Notes: a model not told the origin generated them from the sequence alone. 64,000 nt of DNA from Paraspadella gotoi (GCA_051294375.1 CM119266.1:6961431-7025430); one strand, 5' to 3'. Numbered from the stretch's first letter, positions 1 through 14,020 are shown. A program made the numbers and translations.

Positions 1-269
1 CTTGTTTTTTTACCATAGGTCATTAAATTCTAGGCAGCGAAACTGCCTGTTAAATCTAGAAACACACTGTGTTCTCTGATGAGGTTCTGTAGAAATTCAC
101 GAAATTCTCTGTGGAATTGAAGATGAGAATTTGAAAAAGATGGAGATTGCAACTGTCATAAAGATGACAAAGTGAGCGAAAGTAGATGAGAGGAAGATGA
201 CTAGTATAATGAGTAGTGCAATAGAAGTAATGAGGCCCTCATCGAGGCGAGTCACGAAATTTAAGCGAC

Positions 270-3200
270 TCAGAGAATCGTCGTAGTGACGGCGGAGATT
301 CCGTGAACGAGGACGACGGGGGGAATGTCTCTCGTGATCCGCTCGTAGTGATCCACGAATCGATGATGATCTCGTGCGTCGGAAGGCGGCAGTGACAAGT
401 AGAGGAAACTCACTGGAAGGAAAGTGAAAGTCACGATCTCGACTACAACCCTAAGTTTCCTTCCGCAGACTCACCTGTAGTTTCCTTCGAGTAACTCCGG
501 ACGAGCTCGTTGACGCCGTCGAGGAAGTCGTAGGGGACGCGGGCGAATCGACTCGGCTCCAGTGGCTCGTCGAGTCGGGAAAAGCTTGGAACTAAAAGTT
601 GGAGGAAGAAGTCCAGGGAGAAATAGAAAAAGAAAAGAATGATTCATCAAATGGAATAAATCCATATAATAAGTTATAAATTAATTTAATAAAAAAGCTA
701 TTTTGACCATAATTTTAAACTGACTGTTTTGGGTTAAGGCCAATAATAACAAAGAGGGACACGTCTTCAATCAAGACTCTATTACAATGAAGTGAGAGGA
801 GATTTTTTTTACTGTTTCAATTGGATAAAAGGAATATATAAGCCAAAAAAAGTTAAACGTCGCTAAAAACCCTAGCGGTCAAGTCAAATGTTACATCCAT
901 CATCGCTTTTGGAATGCGACTTTCATCCATTTTCCTCACCCGACATTTCCCGATCGGCGTCGCTCGAGCGGAGGCGGGTCACGTGATCCCAACTAATAAG
1001 AATGATTTCGGCGGGAATTCGGAGTTGAGCCAAAACCTGAGCCGATTGGCAGAAAAAGATGAGGTTTATTCTTACTGCTCTTGTTAATTAATTAAGATTA
1101 ATTAGAAACTGTTATTGTTAATGAATTAGATGGTATTGTTGTTAAAGCTAATATGAAAAACCCATTCCATCGATTCACATCTTCCAAGAAAAGTACTCGC
1201 CTTCGCAAAGTTCTTCTTCATGAACTCCGCGTCATCCTCCTCAGTGACGCAGAGAAAGACCCGGATGTGAGTCCCGGCCTTGTGCCAATGCTCCACCATC
1301 TCTAGGATGCAGGCCCAACTGCAGCATCAGCAGCGACGTCGTGTCCAGTAGGCGGAAACTCGACGGCTGGAGAAAGTTGTGCGGCCAGACGTCGACCACC
1401 ACCTGGAGAAAATGGTTTTCAGTCCATTTTTTATCTATTAATGAGCCATAAGTATTAATCAGCTTTGAAAGGTTTTAAAAATATTTTTATAGCCCCAAAT
1501 AAGTACTTATTAAGTTATAATAAGCTTTTACTGTAAACCTTTTTATTCTTTAAATCCGCTTTGTTGAAAGACTGAAAGTTTCGAGTGATCAACAGGTTCT
1601 TTTGCGACTTGATTATATCAAAGAGAATGTCCATATACTCGGAAAGCTGCAAAGACTTTTTCTGGTCGCCGGACCGCAGAGGAGGAAAGGCAGTTTCCAC
1701 CTGTAAAAAAAAATTTCAATTATTTCAATAAAATTGTTTACGAAATAATTGACTGACCTGATCCAAGGGCATCTGGAAGACTTTGGTCTTGAGGTCACTT
1801 TTCGCCAAAGCCATCGACAGTGTGTCTGTTGGGGGACTGTCGTCGTAAAACCCGAGGCAGACGGTATTGGGCTTCATTCCACCAAGACCGGACAATCTGA
1901 AAGTGAGCCCAAAATAAGACGAATTTTAAATAATGGAAAAGTAATGATTAATCAACGCACCTTCCTTCACCTGTAGAGATTTTGAACGCCTTCTCTGACT
2001 GACGATGCGATGGTTAACTCCACAAAGGCTTTGACCTTAAGATGATCCACGAGTCCCAGCCAATATGAGTAAGCATTGATTGTTGGATCTACCAGATGAT
2101 GGTCCAAGGATCCCAACTTAACAAAATAACCCAGAAATCAAAACAATTTGTTAATACATTTTAAAGTAGCATTAAGTATTATACATTACGTCGCGGTGCA
2201 CAGTCTCGTGGAAAATTTTAATTCACTGCTCTTCTCATGCAAAATTTTTATCTTGTGACCAAAATTTTTACTCTGTCTGATTACTAACATATGCCTTATA
2301 TTCGAAAGAACATAGGCTTTTTTTACCATGACTGTTTTTAATCAGTAAGATCGCAAAGATAATCAAAATATGTAAAAAATCAGGCTAAAAGTAGCTTAAA
2401 ACGGTGACAAAATTTCATACCATCGTCATTGTAATTAATCTGGGTTAAACTTATTGATTAAAAAAAGTTATATTCAAACTCAATTTACAACTAGAGATCA
2501 AGAGCTATCTTTTAAACCTATTATTTTTTCATTTAAAGGAAATTTAAGGATAATAATCAACAAACAAATATCTCTAAATCAGAATGACAAAACAATATTG
2601 CTTTTTCTAGTTTTGTATTCATTTTGTGGCTGTGACTTGTTTGGTGTTTAAGAAAGATCTAAGAGACATTTTTGGGAAAAGCATCTTCTTAGAACTGTAG
2701 GTATAAATTTTTATAAAAATATTTTAAAATTTAGTATACTAAAATGATTTTTAATTAATTAAAAAGTTGAATATTTAAATTTTTGAAAAAAACATTTGTC
2801 TCATGGAGAATTATAAATAAGGAACTTGAGAAATAATTTTGCATTTTGAAAAAAATCAGATTTTTCCCAATCGATTTTTTCACAACTGATGTTTTTATTT
2901 TTTTGATTTATTTATTTTTTATGCAAAATTATAATTCTTCGTGAGCATGGTCTGAAAAAGTTTTTTTTAATTTTTTTTTCGTTTTTTTTTTTTTTTTTTT
3001 TATGTTTTCCATAAGTATTCAAGAGGGATTTGGAGGACAGTTTTTTCTTATCTTATGTTATTGTGATCATTTGCTATTAATTTTTATGAATCATTGCTTT
3101 TAATAATAATACTGTAATGTGTGTAATGTAATGTAAGTGAGCAAAAGTTCTGAAATTGATGCAGAAACAAAGAGAAAGCGACATAGAGAGAGTGAGGCAA

Positions 3201-5007
3201 AGAGTGAGAGCAAGAGAGCAAAAGCTAAAGTGAGAGAGAGAATTCTGATTGTTGTTTAAGATGCGAAGGTTGCATGTTCGAGGCTATCACAAATATTTTT
3301 TTTTCGTAACCAGGAGACGTCAGATAAGAAAGATATTTTATGTGACTGAAAAGTGAAATCGCGCACTGGTTAAGGAGGAAAGAGAGAGAGACAGAAAGAG
3401 AGTCAGCAACTGTATGGACAACAAAAGTGACCAACAGTAATGAACTCTATAGTAAAAACTTATCTGAGCTCTAATTTTCAATCCAGATCATAGACTATGG
3501 ATATGAATATAATTATAAGTGGTAGATTTATCAATAAATATATATATTGCAGGACTACCCAAGGCCTACCTATTACTAAATTTAAAACCATAATATTCAC
3601 AAATAAGGAAGTTATGTATCATTGAAAAAATGACCCATCTAAAATATTAGCACTGATAAATAGGGAAAAAAACTTTTTGATAGTAACAATATTTCTACAG
3701 AAGTTTACAAACCCTCTTGAGTACAAGTTAGCAAAATTTTAAGAAAAAAATTTAAAATATATTAGAGCTAAGCAAGTTTTTTAAAAAAAATTTTGAGCCA
3801 ATTTTTAAGTGGTTTAAGATTATTTTTTGAAAGAATTGCTTAAATGGGCAATAGCCAGACATCCAGGCAACGTCCTATAAAATCCTAAAGCCATTTATCC
3901 TATAAATGGAAAAGTTAATCCATGTACAGATTTACGGCATTCTAGGTTTCCGGTACTGTAGTAAATATAAATTGAAGATTAGATTTAGGTCAAATAAAAA
4001 TCAACCGTATATAACGAAAATAAAAAAAGTTTTGATAGACTTGCATGGCTCTTAATCTCGGCGCATCTAAAAATAATATTAAAAAATACAAATTAAATTA
4101 ATAAATTAAAATTGATCTTTACTTTTTCTATTAAAAACCTACTTCTACTAGCTTGATTCCATTGAAACTTGAATTCCAGCTCAATGAACTAGTTTTTTAA
4201 TCACAGACAAATTTCAACTCAATTGATTCATCCAAACATAAGTAATAAGACTTTAAAAGGTACTGGAGAAAGGATGGACAGACAGACATATGACAGACAA
4301 ATGTTTTGAAGTTTTTGATATCAAACGACAGCTTAAACAGAGGAGATTCCGATTGCATTGTTTTTTAAGAGATATGTTGTTCACATGTTAAAGAAATAAA
4401 CCAATCTTCTTTTAGTTTGAAATTCTGTCAGCATTTATGTATTTAACTGTATCTTGAGAGCTTTAAGAGATTTTGCATTAATTTTTCTACATAACATTCA
4501 GGGAGTAATGCCCTCGGATGAGAAACAATAAAAAATGAAAAAATCAATACTGAAATTTTTTTTTTAACTGCATAGTTTTTATCTACGAGACTGTACATCG
4601 CGTCTTACCTGAACATTTCCAAGAACATAAAGTCCACCCTTCTTGATGTCGTTCACAAAGTCGATGAGTTGGCAAGAGGATCTCGGGTTCGCGACCAGAA
4701 GCAATACTTGTGGTCGCCAATATTTGACGTGCTCTTGTCGAGAGTCCAGCAGCAAGAGATATTTACGGACTTGATGGAATATCAGCGCCTGTGAGATGTG
4801 AGAGGAAAGAGGAGAGGTTGTTTGTGTTACTAAACTTAACACGTAATATTTAATAGTTAGAAAAATTGACCTGTGAAATAGAACCCCAGCCTGTGGCCGG
4901 CGGCGAGTACCACCAAATGAGAAGAATTAAAAGAAGAAGGACGACGATGGAGGCGGCGGCGTAGTCGGGCTTTACCACGAACGCCATCACCAGGGACGCG
5001 AGGAAAC
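270..5007 (-). CDS. SLC12A9: SLC12A9-like cation-chloride cotransporter, C-terminal half (exons 10-18)
   Basis: C-terminal part of an SLC12 family transporter; the N-terminal part is at 22098-25217. Exons, 5' to 3' on the minus strand: 5007-4871, 4788-4609, 2116-1971, 1896-1758, 1700-1539, 1402-1201, 1036-940, 591-475, 412-270. All junction phases agree. The first exon gives the last membrane segments ([12 protein letters not shown]). It is followed by the SLC12A9-type cytosolic domain: [67 protein letters not shown], and a C-terminus [14 protein letters not shown] before TGA. These match vertebrate SLC12A9 in order. SLC12A9 has been proposed to be a lysosomal ammonium-chloride carrier; that role is family knowledge. 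One extra C in the CCC at 1314-1316 breaks the frame of exon 1402-1201; the noisy copy near 12911 has CC, and removing one base makes the exon 201 bases and in phase. That exon ends at a GC donor (AAG|GCGAGT). Confidence 0.9.
2117..4608 (-). other. Large AT-rich intron of SLC12A9
   Basis: Intron between exons 4788-4609 and 2116-1971. It holds A/T runs, a poly-T tract at about 2975-3001 and purine-rich GAGA stretches at about 3170-3240 and 3375-3405. No coding sequence was recognised. A near-identical copy of 3000-4608 lies at about 17670-19280. Confidence 0.6.
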
Positions 5008-5032
5008 CTTTATGAGACGAATTATGCATCGA

Positions 5033-5072
5033 TTGAATAGAATAGAATAGAATAGAATAGAATAGAATAGAA
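5033..5072. repeat. Short (GAATA)n array at an assembly break
   Basis: Pentanucleotide GAATA repeated seven to eight times directly upstream of SLC12A9 exon 5007-4871. The same unit forms the long arrays at 19703-20310 and 21742-22026, and all three arrays flank pieces of the same gene. I infer that this is the truncated end of one intronic array that the assembly failed to span. Confidence 0.85.
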
Positions 5073-5081
5073 ATCACAGAT

Positions 5082-8000
5082 GCGGCATTGGCACAAGGCC
5101 GCGGACTCACAAGCATCCGGGGGGTCTTGTGTCTCTGCGCTCACTGAGGAAGGATGACGCGGATTCAATTGAAGAAGAACTTTTGCGAAGGCCGAGTTAC
5201 GTTTTCTTGGGAAGATGTGAAGTTCGCGATGGAAGGGTTTTTGCATATTAGCATTTAAAAAAACAACAATAACCATCTAATTCATTAACCAATAACAGTT
5301 CTAAATTAATCTTAAATTAAATTTAACAAGAGCAGTAAGGAATTAAACTCGATCCTTTTTTCTCTGCCAATCGGCTCAGTTTTTGGCTCAACTGGGGCCG
5401 AATTCCCCCCAGCCGGCTAATCATATCTTTATTAGTGGATCAAGGGCGGCAGAAAGCGTGACCCAGCGCCTCCGTCTCATCCGGAGTACGGCGCGGATGT
5501 AAGGGCAAGGGAAGACGCAGGACAAACCTGAACACATTTTCTTTTTTTCACGCTTGGTAGAAGAAGATTTAGGTCGCGTCTTTCCTAGGAGAAATTTGGG
5601 AAGCAGAAACATTAATGAATAAATAAAAAAAGGTTAACTAAAACTGTAATGTAAGATAAAATTGGGGCATTGTTAAGCACAAGGATTTTAAACTTAAGAT
5701 CGTCTCTAACTCCACTCTTCTCATCGTCTTCTCTCCTCTCCCGATTCGCGGAATACATGTCGGGTGATCTCTGGAAAAATGGGATGAAATGCCAGTCGCA
5801 TTACTCACATCACAAGCGATCGATTTGCGACTGTAACAATCCTCTTGTTGACTTCTGACCCTCCTTCTCTCTCGTTCGCTCTCGCTACGGTCTCAATCGG
5901 CAGTTTTTTACGCCAGACACGTTTTATCGTCAACTGTTTTTTTGCTTATATATATCAAATGATCCCACATTTTTGGAAAAAGACTAATTTTCCTGGACAT
6001 CGTTTACTGGATAGTACAACGAATTCAATTGAAACAGTAGAAAAAATAGACAAAAATCTCCAATCGACCAGTCTTCTCTAAGGTTACCGGGAAAAAGACT
6101 TAATAATTTGTTAGGATTAGAGAAGTACAATTTAACAAAGAAACTTGTTTCTGCAAGAGGTAGCCGTATTTGGTTTTCTATTGAAGCGTGAGAATCTTTT
6201 GTAAATCGATTGAGATTTGATATAACGGCCTTAACCGGTTTTTGCGATTCTTTTGTCCGAACATGATTCATACATACACATAATACACAAAGAAAGAACC
6301 CCATTTTATATCCCAAAACAACGTTGAAAATAACTCTTATGGTCAAATATAGCCGTTTTTTTTAATCTATGTGGGGTTGAAAATGTAAATAAATTTATAA
6401 TCTAGCAGATTGATTTATAACAGTGTAGACATTTATTCGCATTTGATGAATTCCATCTCAGTACTTATCCTTTTAATTCTCAGTTTTATTAAGCTAGTAT
6501 ATATTTATCATGCAGGTCTAAGGGAAAGCTTCAGAGAATGCCGACTTTTTTCTTGTAACGATCTCACTGTATAATGTTCGGACAACTTAATTTAGATCCA
6601 GACGCAAAGCCTTTACCACCAAAAAAGTCCTCCTGGGGCACACTTCCAGTCCCGAACTCCGATGAAATCGCTACAAGCAGCCAAATTTATGGAAACCGGA
6701 AGGTATTCGTATTATTCGCGGCCAATGCGTTTTTCCTCATCTTCTTATAAAAACATTTTTGGTTCACGAGCTTCCTATATCTGAGTTCAAATTGCGATGG
6801 TAATAGATTTTACGGTATGTGTTTAAAAATATATAATATTGTTGATAAGACAAAAGACAATAGTTATACCATGAATGCTAGGTCGGCCGCGCTCCCGAGT
6901 AGGGAGCACAGAGAAGGCTCTTGTCTCCAGAGTTAGTTTAAGCTATCGACCCCATTTAAGTAGTAGGAATACCTCCCTTGGATTAATTAGACGACAAGAG
7001 GATTGAGGAAGGTCCTGCGGAACGGAGAACTTAGGAGTTGGTGTCCGAGATAGCGTGACTTTTCAACTTTTCCTATCACCAGTGTGAGTTTCCTCTCTTG
7101 TGTCAACTCAGAAGTGTGCCGAAAGGTTGGACTTGGCCGTACGAGGCCTCCGGGGTACGGGCATATAAGGACGAGATCATCATGCCGAGTTCGTGGATCA
7201 CTACGAGCGGATCACTGAAGACCATTTCCACCCCGTCGGTCCATCGTTCCGGACGGTGATGTGAAGATTAACAGAGCGGAAAATACCTTTTGGTGACGGG
7301 GGAAATTCCGACTAGTGATGTGAATCTTCTCCCCGCCGTCACCCGCTGAAGTACGTATCACGACGTATTTCTCTGAGTGCCGCCAGGATATCTGCTGAGT
7401 TCTGCTTTTATAAATTTCGTGACTCGCTCTCGATGAGGGCTTCAAACTCATTACTACTTCCTGCTCTTTCACTTTGCAACAGCAAGAATAGTCTTATCGA
7501 CTCTAAGATTATGGATCTCATATATATCCTAGTGTCAATGGCCATCCGGGGTATCCTCTCATCTAGGACTTTCATACGGCCGCTCACTTTGTCACCCTCT
7601 ATAAATAATCGACAGTTGCATCCAATCTAGCTCAGTTGAACGAAAGTATAACTTATTTGTTCAATTCTCATTTCAAGTTCCGAACACGCAGAATTTACAC
7701 CGTGAATTTCAACAGAAACGCTATCTGAGCTACAGCAAGTAGAACACATGCGGGTGGGGTGAGTTTCTAGAGGAGAGTTTATACGGACGATTCGACTTTG
7801 GCCTGACGAATGTTTCATGAGCATCTGGAAACTATGGGAAGGGTATAAAAAAAAAACCAAGAAATAGACCCACGATGGCTTTTTCCGTAAAGTGGTAGTT
7901 CGTCTGGGATCTGACCGATTAGGGATAAGTGTTGTTGTTTTGTTCTGCTTTGGATTGTGAATTTGTCTATTGATGTTTCGTAAATTTTTCTGAACCATGA

Positions 8001-9111
8001 TCTGAGATTTTTATCCTGTGTCAAGTAAACAGAAGATTTCGTACATCGTAAAATATCTCAAAAAAACAGAGAGAATAAATTGTTTCTTCTCTCTTTTGTT
8101 TGCTGCATTACTAGTGCTGACACATTGGTAATTAGACCCTCCTTTGATTGTTATTTTAAAATGTCAGCCTAAAAAGAAGTTCACTGAAATTAATGATAAT
8201 GAAAACCAGCTAGTTATAATGGTAGTTTTCAACAGATGTCGCACTCAATCGTAATGAAAGCTAGTAAGGTACTTCTCTCAACATCTTCGTTACAGTTTCA
8301 TGTCTTGTTCCGAGTCTTCTTTTCCTTTTTTATCTGTCAAAAGAGTAAAAAAAGTTTCCAACAAAAAGCAAACCGCACCATGCTTCCTCTCTATCTCTCC
8401 TCTTTCCCCTTCCGTCTATCGTGTAACACATTATATTCTTCTTCCCTTTGTCGTTACTGGCTTTTCGTCCCCGGATTTCCGTTTCAAGATCCAGAGAAAA
8501 CGAAAGGAAATAATGACACAGCGAGGAAAAACGAGAGGAAACCAGCCATAAGTCCTTTCGAGAATGCTTTCTTGCTTTTCGGAATGCTTTTCGAATGAGC
8601 AGTCTTTTCCTTGTTCTCTCCAAGTTTGGACTCATCCGAATGCAGACTTCTGCTTTAAATTTTCAACTTTTGTAGGTTATTGATGGGAATTCGATGAACA
8701 TTTTGGGAGAGGAATATAATTCAACGTGATCTCGCGATCAATCGAAACCTCAACAAGATTCGCCCTTATTCCAGGGCCTCATTATCTCAACTTATCCAGG
8801 GAATACTAATCGGATTCTAAATTGAAAACTGTTTCTCACTGCGGGACGAAGCGTAATATACTTTGTCTTTTGGTTTTCAAAAATATTATATTTTTAAAAA
8901 CGAGAAATCTATACATTTTGAAATAGTGAAGCAAAATGTTTTATCATGAAAAAAAAATCGTAAAAAATCTCTGATAATTTGTATTTATGGACGATGTCCC
9001 AGACTTTATGTTTTGATGGTCTTTTCCAACAGTTATTATAGATGGTCAGAAAGTCCTTGACCTTTTCCTAACCTCTTGCTTAAATTTCACTACTAAACTG
9101 GATTAGATAAG
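5082..9111 (-). repeat. Noisy inverted copy of 1-1293 and sequence beyond it (assembly artefact)
   Basis: Read on the plus strand, 5085-5420 matches the reverse complement of about 1000-1293: the exon reading HWHKAG..HIRVFLC is recognisable with many small insertions. The match continues through 5440-5560 and 5750-5960 (about 830-1000), 7020-7620 (about 130-480) and 7660-7770 (about 50-130). The 1.29 kb source is stretched to about 2.6-2.7 kb, mainly by inserted bases, as in uncorrected long reads. Beyond about 7860 it should continue into sequence left of this window. ORFs here, including those at 5984-6346, 7627-7998 and 8236-8635, are noise. Confidence 0.85.
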
Positions 9112-9135
9112 TACTGAGGATACTGGTCCTCAGTA
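9112..9135. other. Hairpin turning point of the inverted copy
   Basis: A nine-base perfect stem (TACTGAGGA at 9112-9120, TCCTCAGTA at 9127-9135) with a six-base loop. Sequence on the two sides is related as noisy reverse complements: 8160-8235 pairs with about 9900-9970. The copy therefore reverses direction about here. This is the position expected for the turn in a read that passed both strands of one molecule. Confidence 0.65.
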
Positions 9136-12100
9136 AAATTTTCTCACACCACAAGATAAAAAACGAAGGTATTTTCAAGTTGAAGGTATTTTTCTTTAAT
9201 TATTATAATCATGACGGAAAGAAAGATCCAGCATTGCCCGAAAAAAACAAGCCGAGGTCCTTTGTAAAAGGGCAGGTAAATGCATTCTACGAAAGGGACT
9301 TTCAGGCAAGGGTCCCCTCGCAATTTTCGTTATCCTGTTAATTCACTTATTCCACCCCTTGCTCTGCGGATAATACAGAGATCTGATTGGAAAGAATGAC
9401 GAGAAATTGCCGAAGGATTCGAGCAGATAAACTCAAATGTATGTATAGATTAAGTAATTATAATGTGTGTACACATAATTTTAGTCGTTTTCGAAATCGT
9501 TCGATAGGGAAGAGACGTCTTTGTCATTGTTGTGGCGTAACTTACGGTGTGCAGAAGAAGAGAGGAAGAATGGTGTCTTTTTCGAAGATTGGGTCGGTCA
9601 TTTTATTTGGAAATATCTTTTTTTTTGATTTTCTCTTTTGACCAGAGGGTAATATAGGAGAGAATGGAAGGACAGGAAACTATGAGGCAGGACAGGTAGA
9701 GAGGAAGAAAGAGAGACGTAGAGAGGGAGGAACGAAAAGATGTTAGGAGAGAAGGAAGGGACAGACGAGAGAGAGAGAGTTAACTGAAGGCAGGATGAGT
9801 ACGCAAAGAGGAATAGATCATTTCGAAGGATGAGTGAGCGACAATTCTCGTTGGAAAGCTCCGATCAATAAATGCCATAATTATATCAACTAAATTACCG
9901 ATGTGTTTTTATTTAACCATTATCATTTATTATTTATTTATTATTTCAGAATGACGTCTTCTTTTTAGTTCTTGAGACATTTAAGAGAGAACTATTCTAT
10001 ACAATTAGAGGTTACTTAGAATCTAACGCAACAGTGGCGGTGAACTAGAAACATCTCTAGTAATTCCCTCTGACGAGAGCACCAAACAAAAAAAGAATGA
10101 GTTAAAGCATTCCTCTATCTCAATTTCACTCACAATCTGTTTTTTTGAGATACGCTGACGCTTTTTAGCGAATGGTCCCAGCTCCGACTGGAGAGAACGA
10201 TCTTCTGGTTACTTGAACAGAATAAAAGCCAGAGCGCGACCGAAGTCAGATCAATTGAGGCTCATGAAAAATTAGAAAAGCTCACAGGTCAGACAAGACG
10301 CCAGAATTAATGACCAAATTGCCAACATCGGTCGGCTAAGCATTACATTTTCGAAATAATCATACAAAGCGACACACTCTCTTCCCTAACGGTCAATTGC
10401 CGAAGAGACCCACTCGCGACAAAAGGAGCGCACCACCGGTGGAAGTCATTCTTTAGATATTCTTTTCTTATGCCAATCAGTGTCAGTATAAATTCTTAGC
10501 GCATGCGAGAACAGACCTGTTAAATCTAAGAAAACAACAATCGGTCGACACTGTGTTTCTCAATGAGAGGTATCATGGTGAAATGATAATTTCCGCAGCG
10601 AAACAGATATTCCTCTGTGGAAATAGAATAGAATTTTGAGAATTTTAGTGTGCGATAATTAGATATGGGTAGAGTGGCATACTGTTCCATAAAAGACACA
10701 CACAGTCGCTTATATGTTCGAAAGAGTAGATTGGAGGATTATGTAAAATAGACTAGTATATTTTATTGAGTAGTGTGTATTATTAGAGAAGCTAATGAGG
10801 CGCCCGCACATTCGATGCGGTATGTGCGATCGTTCGTCGTGCAATTGTCGTCGGAAGAGATTTTTGGTTCGTCTCAAATATATATTAGACCCTTAAATTC
10901 TCGTTTTGCCATGATTGTAGCAACCAAAATTATTATCGATAGTATAGTTATCGCTACGGGAAAATGTTTAATGCTCGACGCTCTCAGAGAAATCGGTTCT
11001 GATTGAGTGGAGCGGCGGAGATTTCCGTGAACAGGACCACTGGGGCGGAACAGATTCTCGTGTGAATTTATCCTTCGCTCGTTAAAAGTAGATTCCCCAC
11101 ACGAATTTAGAGAGTATGAGATTGATACTCGATGGCCGATCACACGAAGAGCAGTGACTATTATGTAGTTGTATGTGAACAAACATATCACTTATGCGAA
11201 GGAAAGTGAATAGTCACACCAGAAACATATCGAAATCTAATCATTACCTCATGCATATGTGCCGCCACATTCGCAATGCAAACTCACCTTTAAGCTGCCT
11301 GTCGAGTTAACTCCGGACGTAGCTCTGTTGCGACAGCCGATGCTCTGAGAAAGTCGTGATGGGAATCGCTGTGTTCGGAATCGATCTCGGTTCTGTTCCG
11401 ATTTGTGGCTCGTACGAGTTGCGGGATAAATGCTTGGAAACTTATCCAGATCGAGCTTTCGTGAGGAAGTTTAATTCCGAGTGGAGAGAATGATGATGTA
11501 AAATGAAACGCAGCAATGTTTTACCATTTAATTCTTATTCTATTGAGAATATATTTATTCGAGTATTACGTTATAGTTAATTAATTATATAATCACAATT
11601 AATTTTAATAAAAAGACGAACATTGAGTGAAGAGTACTATTTTGGGACCATATTTATTATACACTGTACATGCATTTTAGAGAGGGTTAAAGTGCCCACA
11701 TATGAAATTAACGGACAATGGACAGAGGGCGGAGCAGGGAGATGGGCCGTCGCGTCAAAGTTCCAAGGGGAGTCTCTATTACAATGAAATACAGTCGAAG
11801 AGGGCAAGATATCGTTTATTTTTTACTGTTTCAATTGGAACCTAACGAACTAGTGACAATAATATTACGCGGAAAGAGCCATAAACGAGAGTAAGTATAC
11901 TAACTGCTGGCTCAAAGAACCGACAACAATGGGCCGATACGTCTCGAGAGTCACAGCATAGGCTAATCCTCCGAGATTGTCATACTGGCATGGAAATTTT
12001 GGAGAAAGGCATATCTATTTTTTCTATCTAAGCTATTAGTTTTTGCACTTTGATCGCATAAAAAAGCGTCATTCTATTAATTTCCTAGTATATTGATTGA

Positions 12101-14020
12101 TTCTTAACATTAACCTGTGATTGATCACCAGACTCTTTGCCACTGTCCCGAGCGTGCCGCGGCTGGTGGGACTTCTGGACGCCAGGGTCAGCAGGGCGGG
12201 CGGACGTCCCACACGTTTGAAAACAAACCCAACACTTAATTCAGACCAATGATTCTAAAGACAAATATACAGAAGGCTGGGGAGTCTCCTCCGGCACAGA
12301 TCGACACACGCCAATGAAGAAAGCGTGCGGTGAGACTTAAAAATTCAGGAAGTATCGGAGCTCGTTAATGCAACCTTTGTTATTGAGCCTGAGATTGTGG
12401 CTTAGATAGTGAGATAGTATTTCAAGTGTTAGGTATTTCAAATATAAGTTCGTCTTACTATGGTTGTCATCAACCATTAGTTAATTAAATTAAAAGATTA
12501 ATTTAGAAACTGTTATTAAAGTGTCGAAAATTATAGAAAATTTATGATTGGGAGATTCTGACAATCTCCGTTGTTAACGCTAATATAATTTGGTAATATG
12601 TTATATCCAGCCACGCACATTCAACGATTCGCAACGCGTATATCTTCCGAGGTAAACGCATAAAAGCGATGATGAAAAAATATCAACGAAATTCAATTCA
12701 ATTAAGTATATTAATAGGAGTGAAGTATAACTCGCATTGCGCTATTCACCGGACTGTCAGAGCGTGTTTATTACTCTCTTCAAGTTCGTTTGCGCATGAT
12801 ATACTCGGGAGAATAGAACTCCGCGTCAATCCTCCTCAGCTGACAGCAGAGAAAGACCCGGATGTTTGAGGTCCCGGCCTTGTGCCAATGCTCCACCATT
12901 CTCTAGGATGCAGGCCAACTGCGCATCAGCAGCGACGTCGTGTCCAAGTAGGCGGAAACTCGAACGGCTGGAGAATAGTTTGTGCCGGGCCAGACGTCGA
13001 CCATCACCTGGAGAATGGTTTTCAGTCCATTTTTTTATCTCAGTAATGAGCCCATAAGTAAATTAATTAGCTTTGAAAGGTTTTAAAAATATTTTTATTT
13101 AGCCCAAATAAGTAACTGTATTAAGTTATAAGTAGGACCCCAACCCAATCATTAACCGATGACCAATAAGATAAAGCCGATGAACAATCTCATATACTAT
13201 AAAGATAAACCACGAAAGTACCGCATATCGTCATCCAAGGGCGAAAGTCTCGCAGTCTTAGCACAAACATCAAAACTGACGCAAATCTGATGTAAATGAA
13301 AAGCATAAGGCTAGAACGATCATAATAGGCTTTTAAAAAATGGTACTAGTAAGACTTTTTATTTCTTTAAATCCGCTTTGGTGGTTCTGAAGAGACTGAG
13401 GGTTGAAAGTCTATTTCGCATTTTGGTGTGTTATCGAGGCTTTAATCGTAGTGGAGGGTATTTCGAGTGGATCAACTAAGGTTCTTTTGCGACTTGATTA
13501 TAATCAAAGAGAATGCTGCCATCATACTCGGAAAGCTGCAATAAAGACCTTTTTCTGGTGGCGGGGATAGTGGGTGGTCGCGCATTCGGACCGCAGAGGA
13601 GGAGGCAGGTTTCCTTTTAAAAGAAAAAATTTAGTTCAATTGATTATTCAATAAATTGTTATCGAAATAATTGACTGTACTCTGAAATCCAAGGGCAATC
13701 ACTGTGGAAGAACTTTGGTCTTGAGGTCACTTTTTTTCCCTCGGCTCAAGCCACGAACAGTGGGTGTCTGTTGGGGGACTGTCGTCGTAAACCACCGGCA
13801 AGTACGGAGCAGACGGTATTGGCTTCCAATTTTCCACTCAGACACGGACAGAAAATCTGAACAGTGAGCCGCAAAATAAGACGAGATTTTAAATAAATGG
13901 GATAAAAGTATGATTTTGAATCAACGCACCCTCCTCTGCTCACCTGTGAAGACCTTGTGTGGAACGCCTTCTCTGACTGCTTGACGATGCGAATGGTAAA
14001 GAACCGTTTGGGATTCACGA
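9136..14020 (+). repeat. Noisy direct copy of 1-2010 and its left flank (assembly artefact)
   Basis: Recognisable matches to the start of the window: 10505-10620 with 40-130, 11770-11850 with 775-830, 12480-12530 with 1085-1130, 12830-13030 with 1230-1440, 13360-13620 with 1540-1695 and 13670-14000 with 1750-2010. The spacing is about 1.6-1.8 times the original because of inserted bases. SLC12A9 exon pieces are present but out of frame. At 12911 this copy carries CC where 1314-1316 has CCC, which is useful for correcting the gene. Confidence 0.85.

Noticed and set aside
5984-6346. 120-codon open frame on the minus strand
   Set aside because: It lies inside the noisy inverted copy of 1-1293; the sequence is error-distorted, so the frame has no meaning.
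8236-8635. Overlapping 83-120 codon frames on both strands
   Set aside because: Within the noisy copy and mirrored across the 9121 turning point; no recognisable protein.
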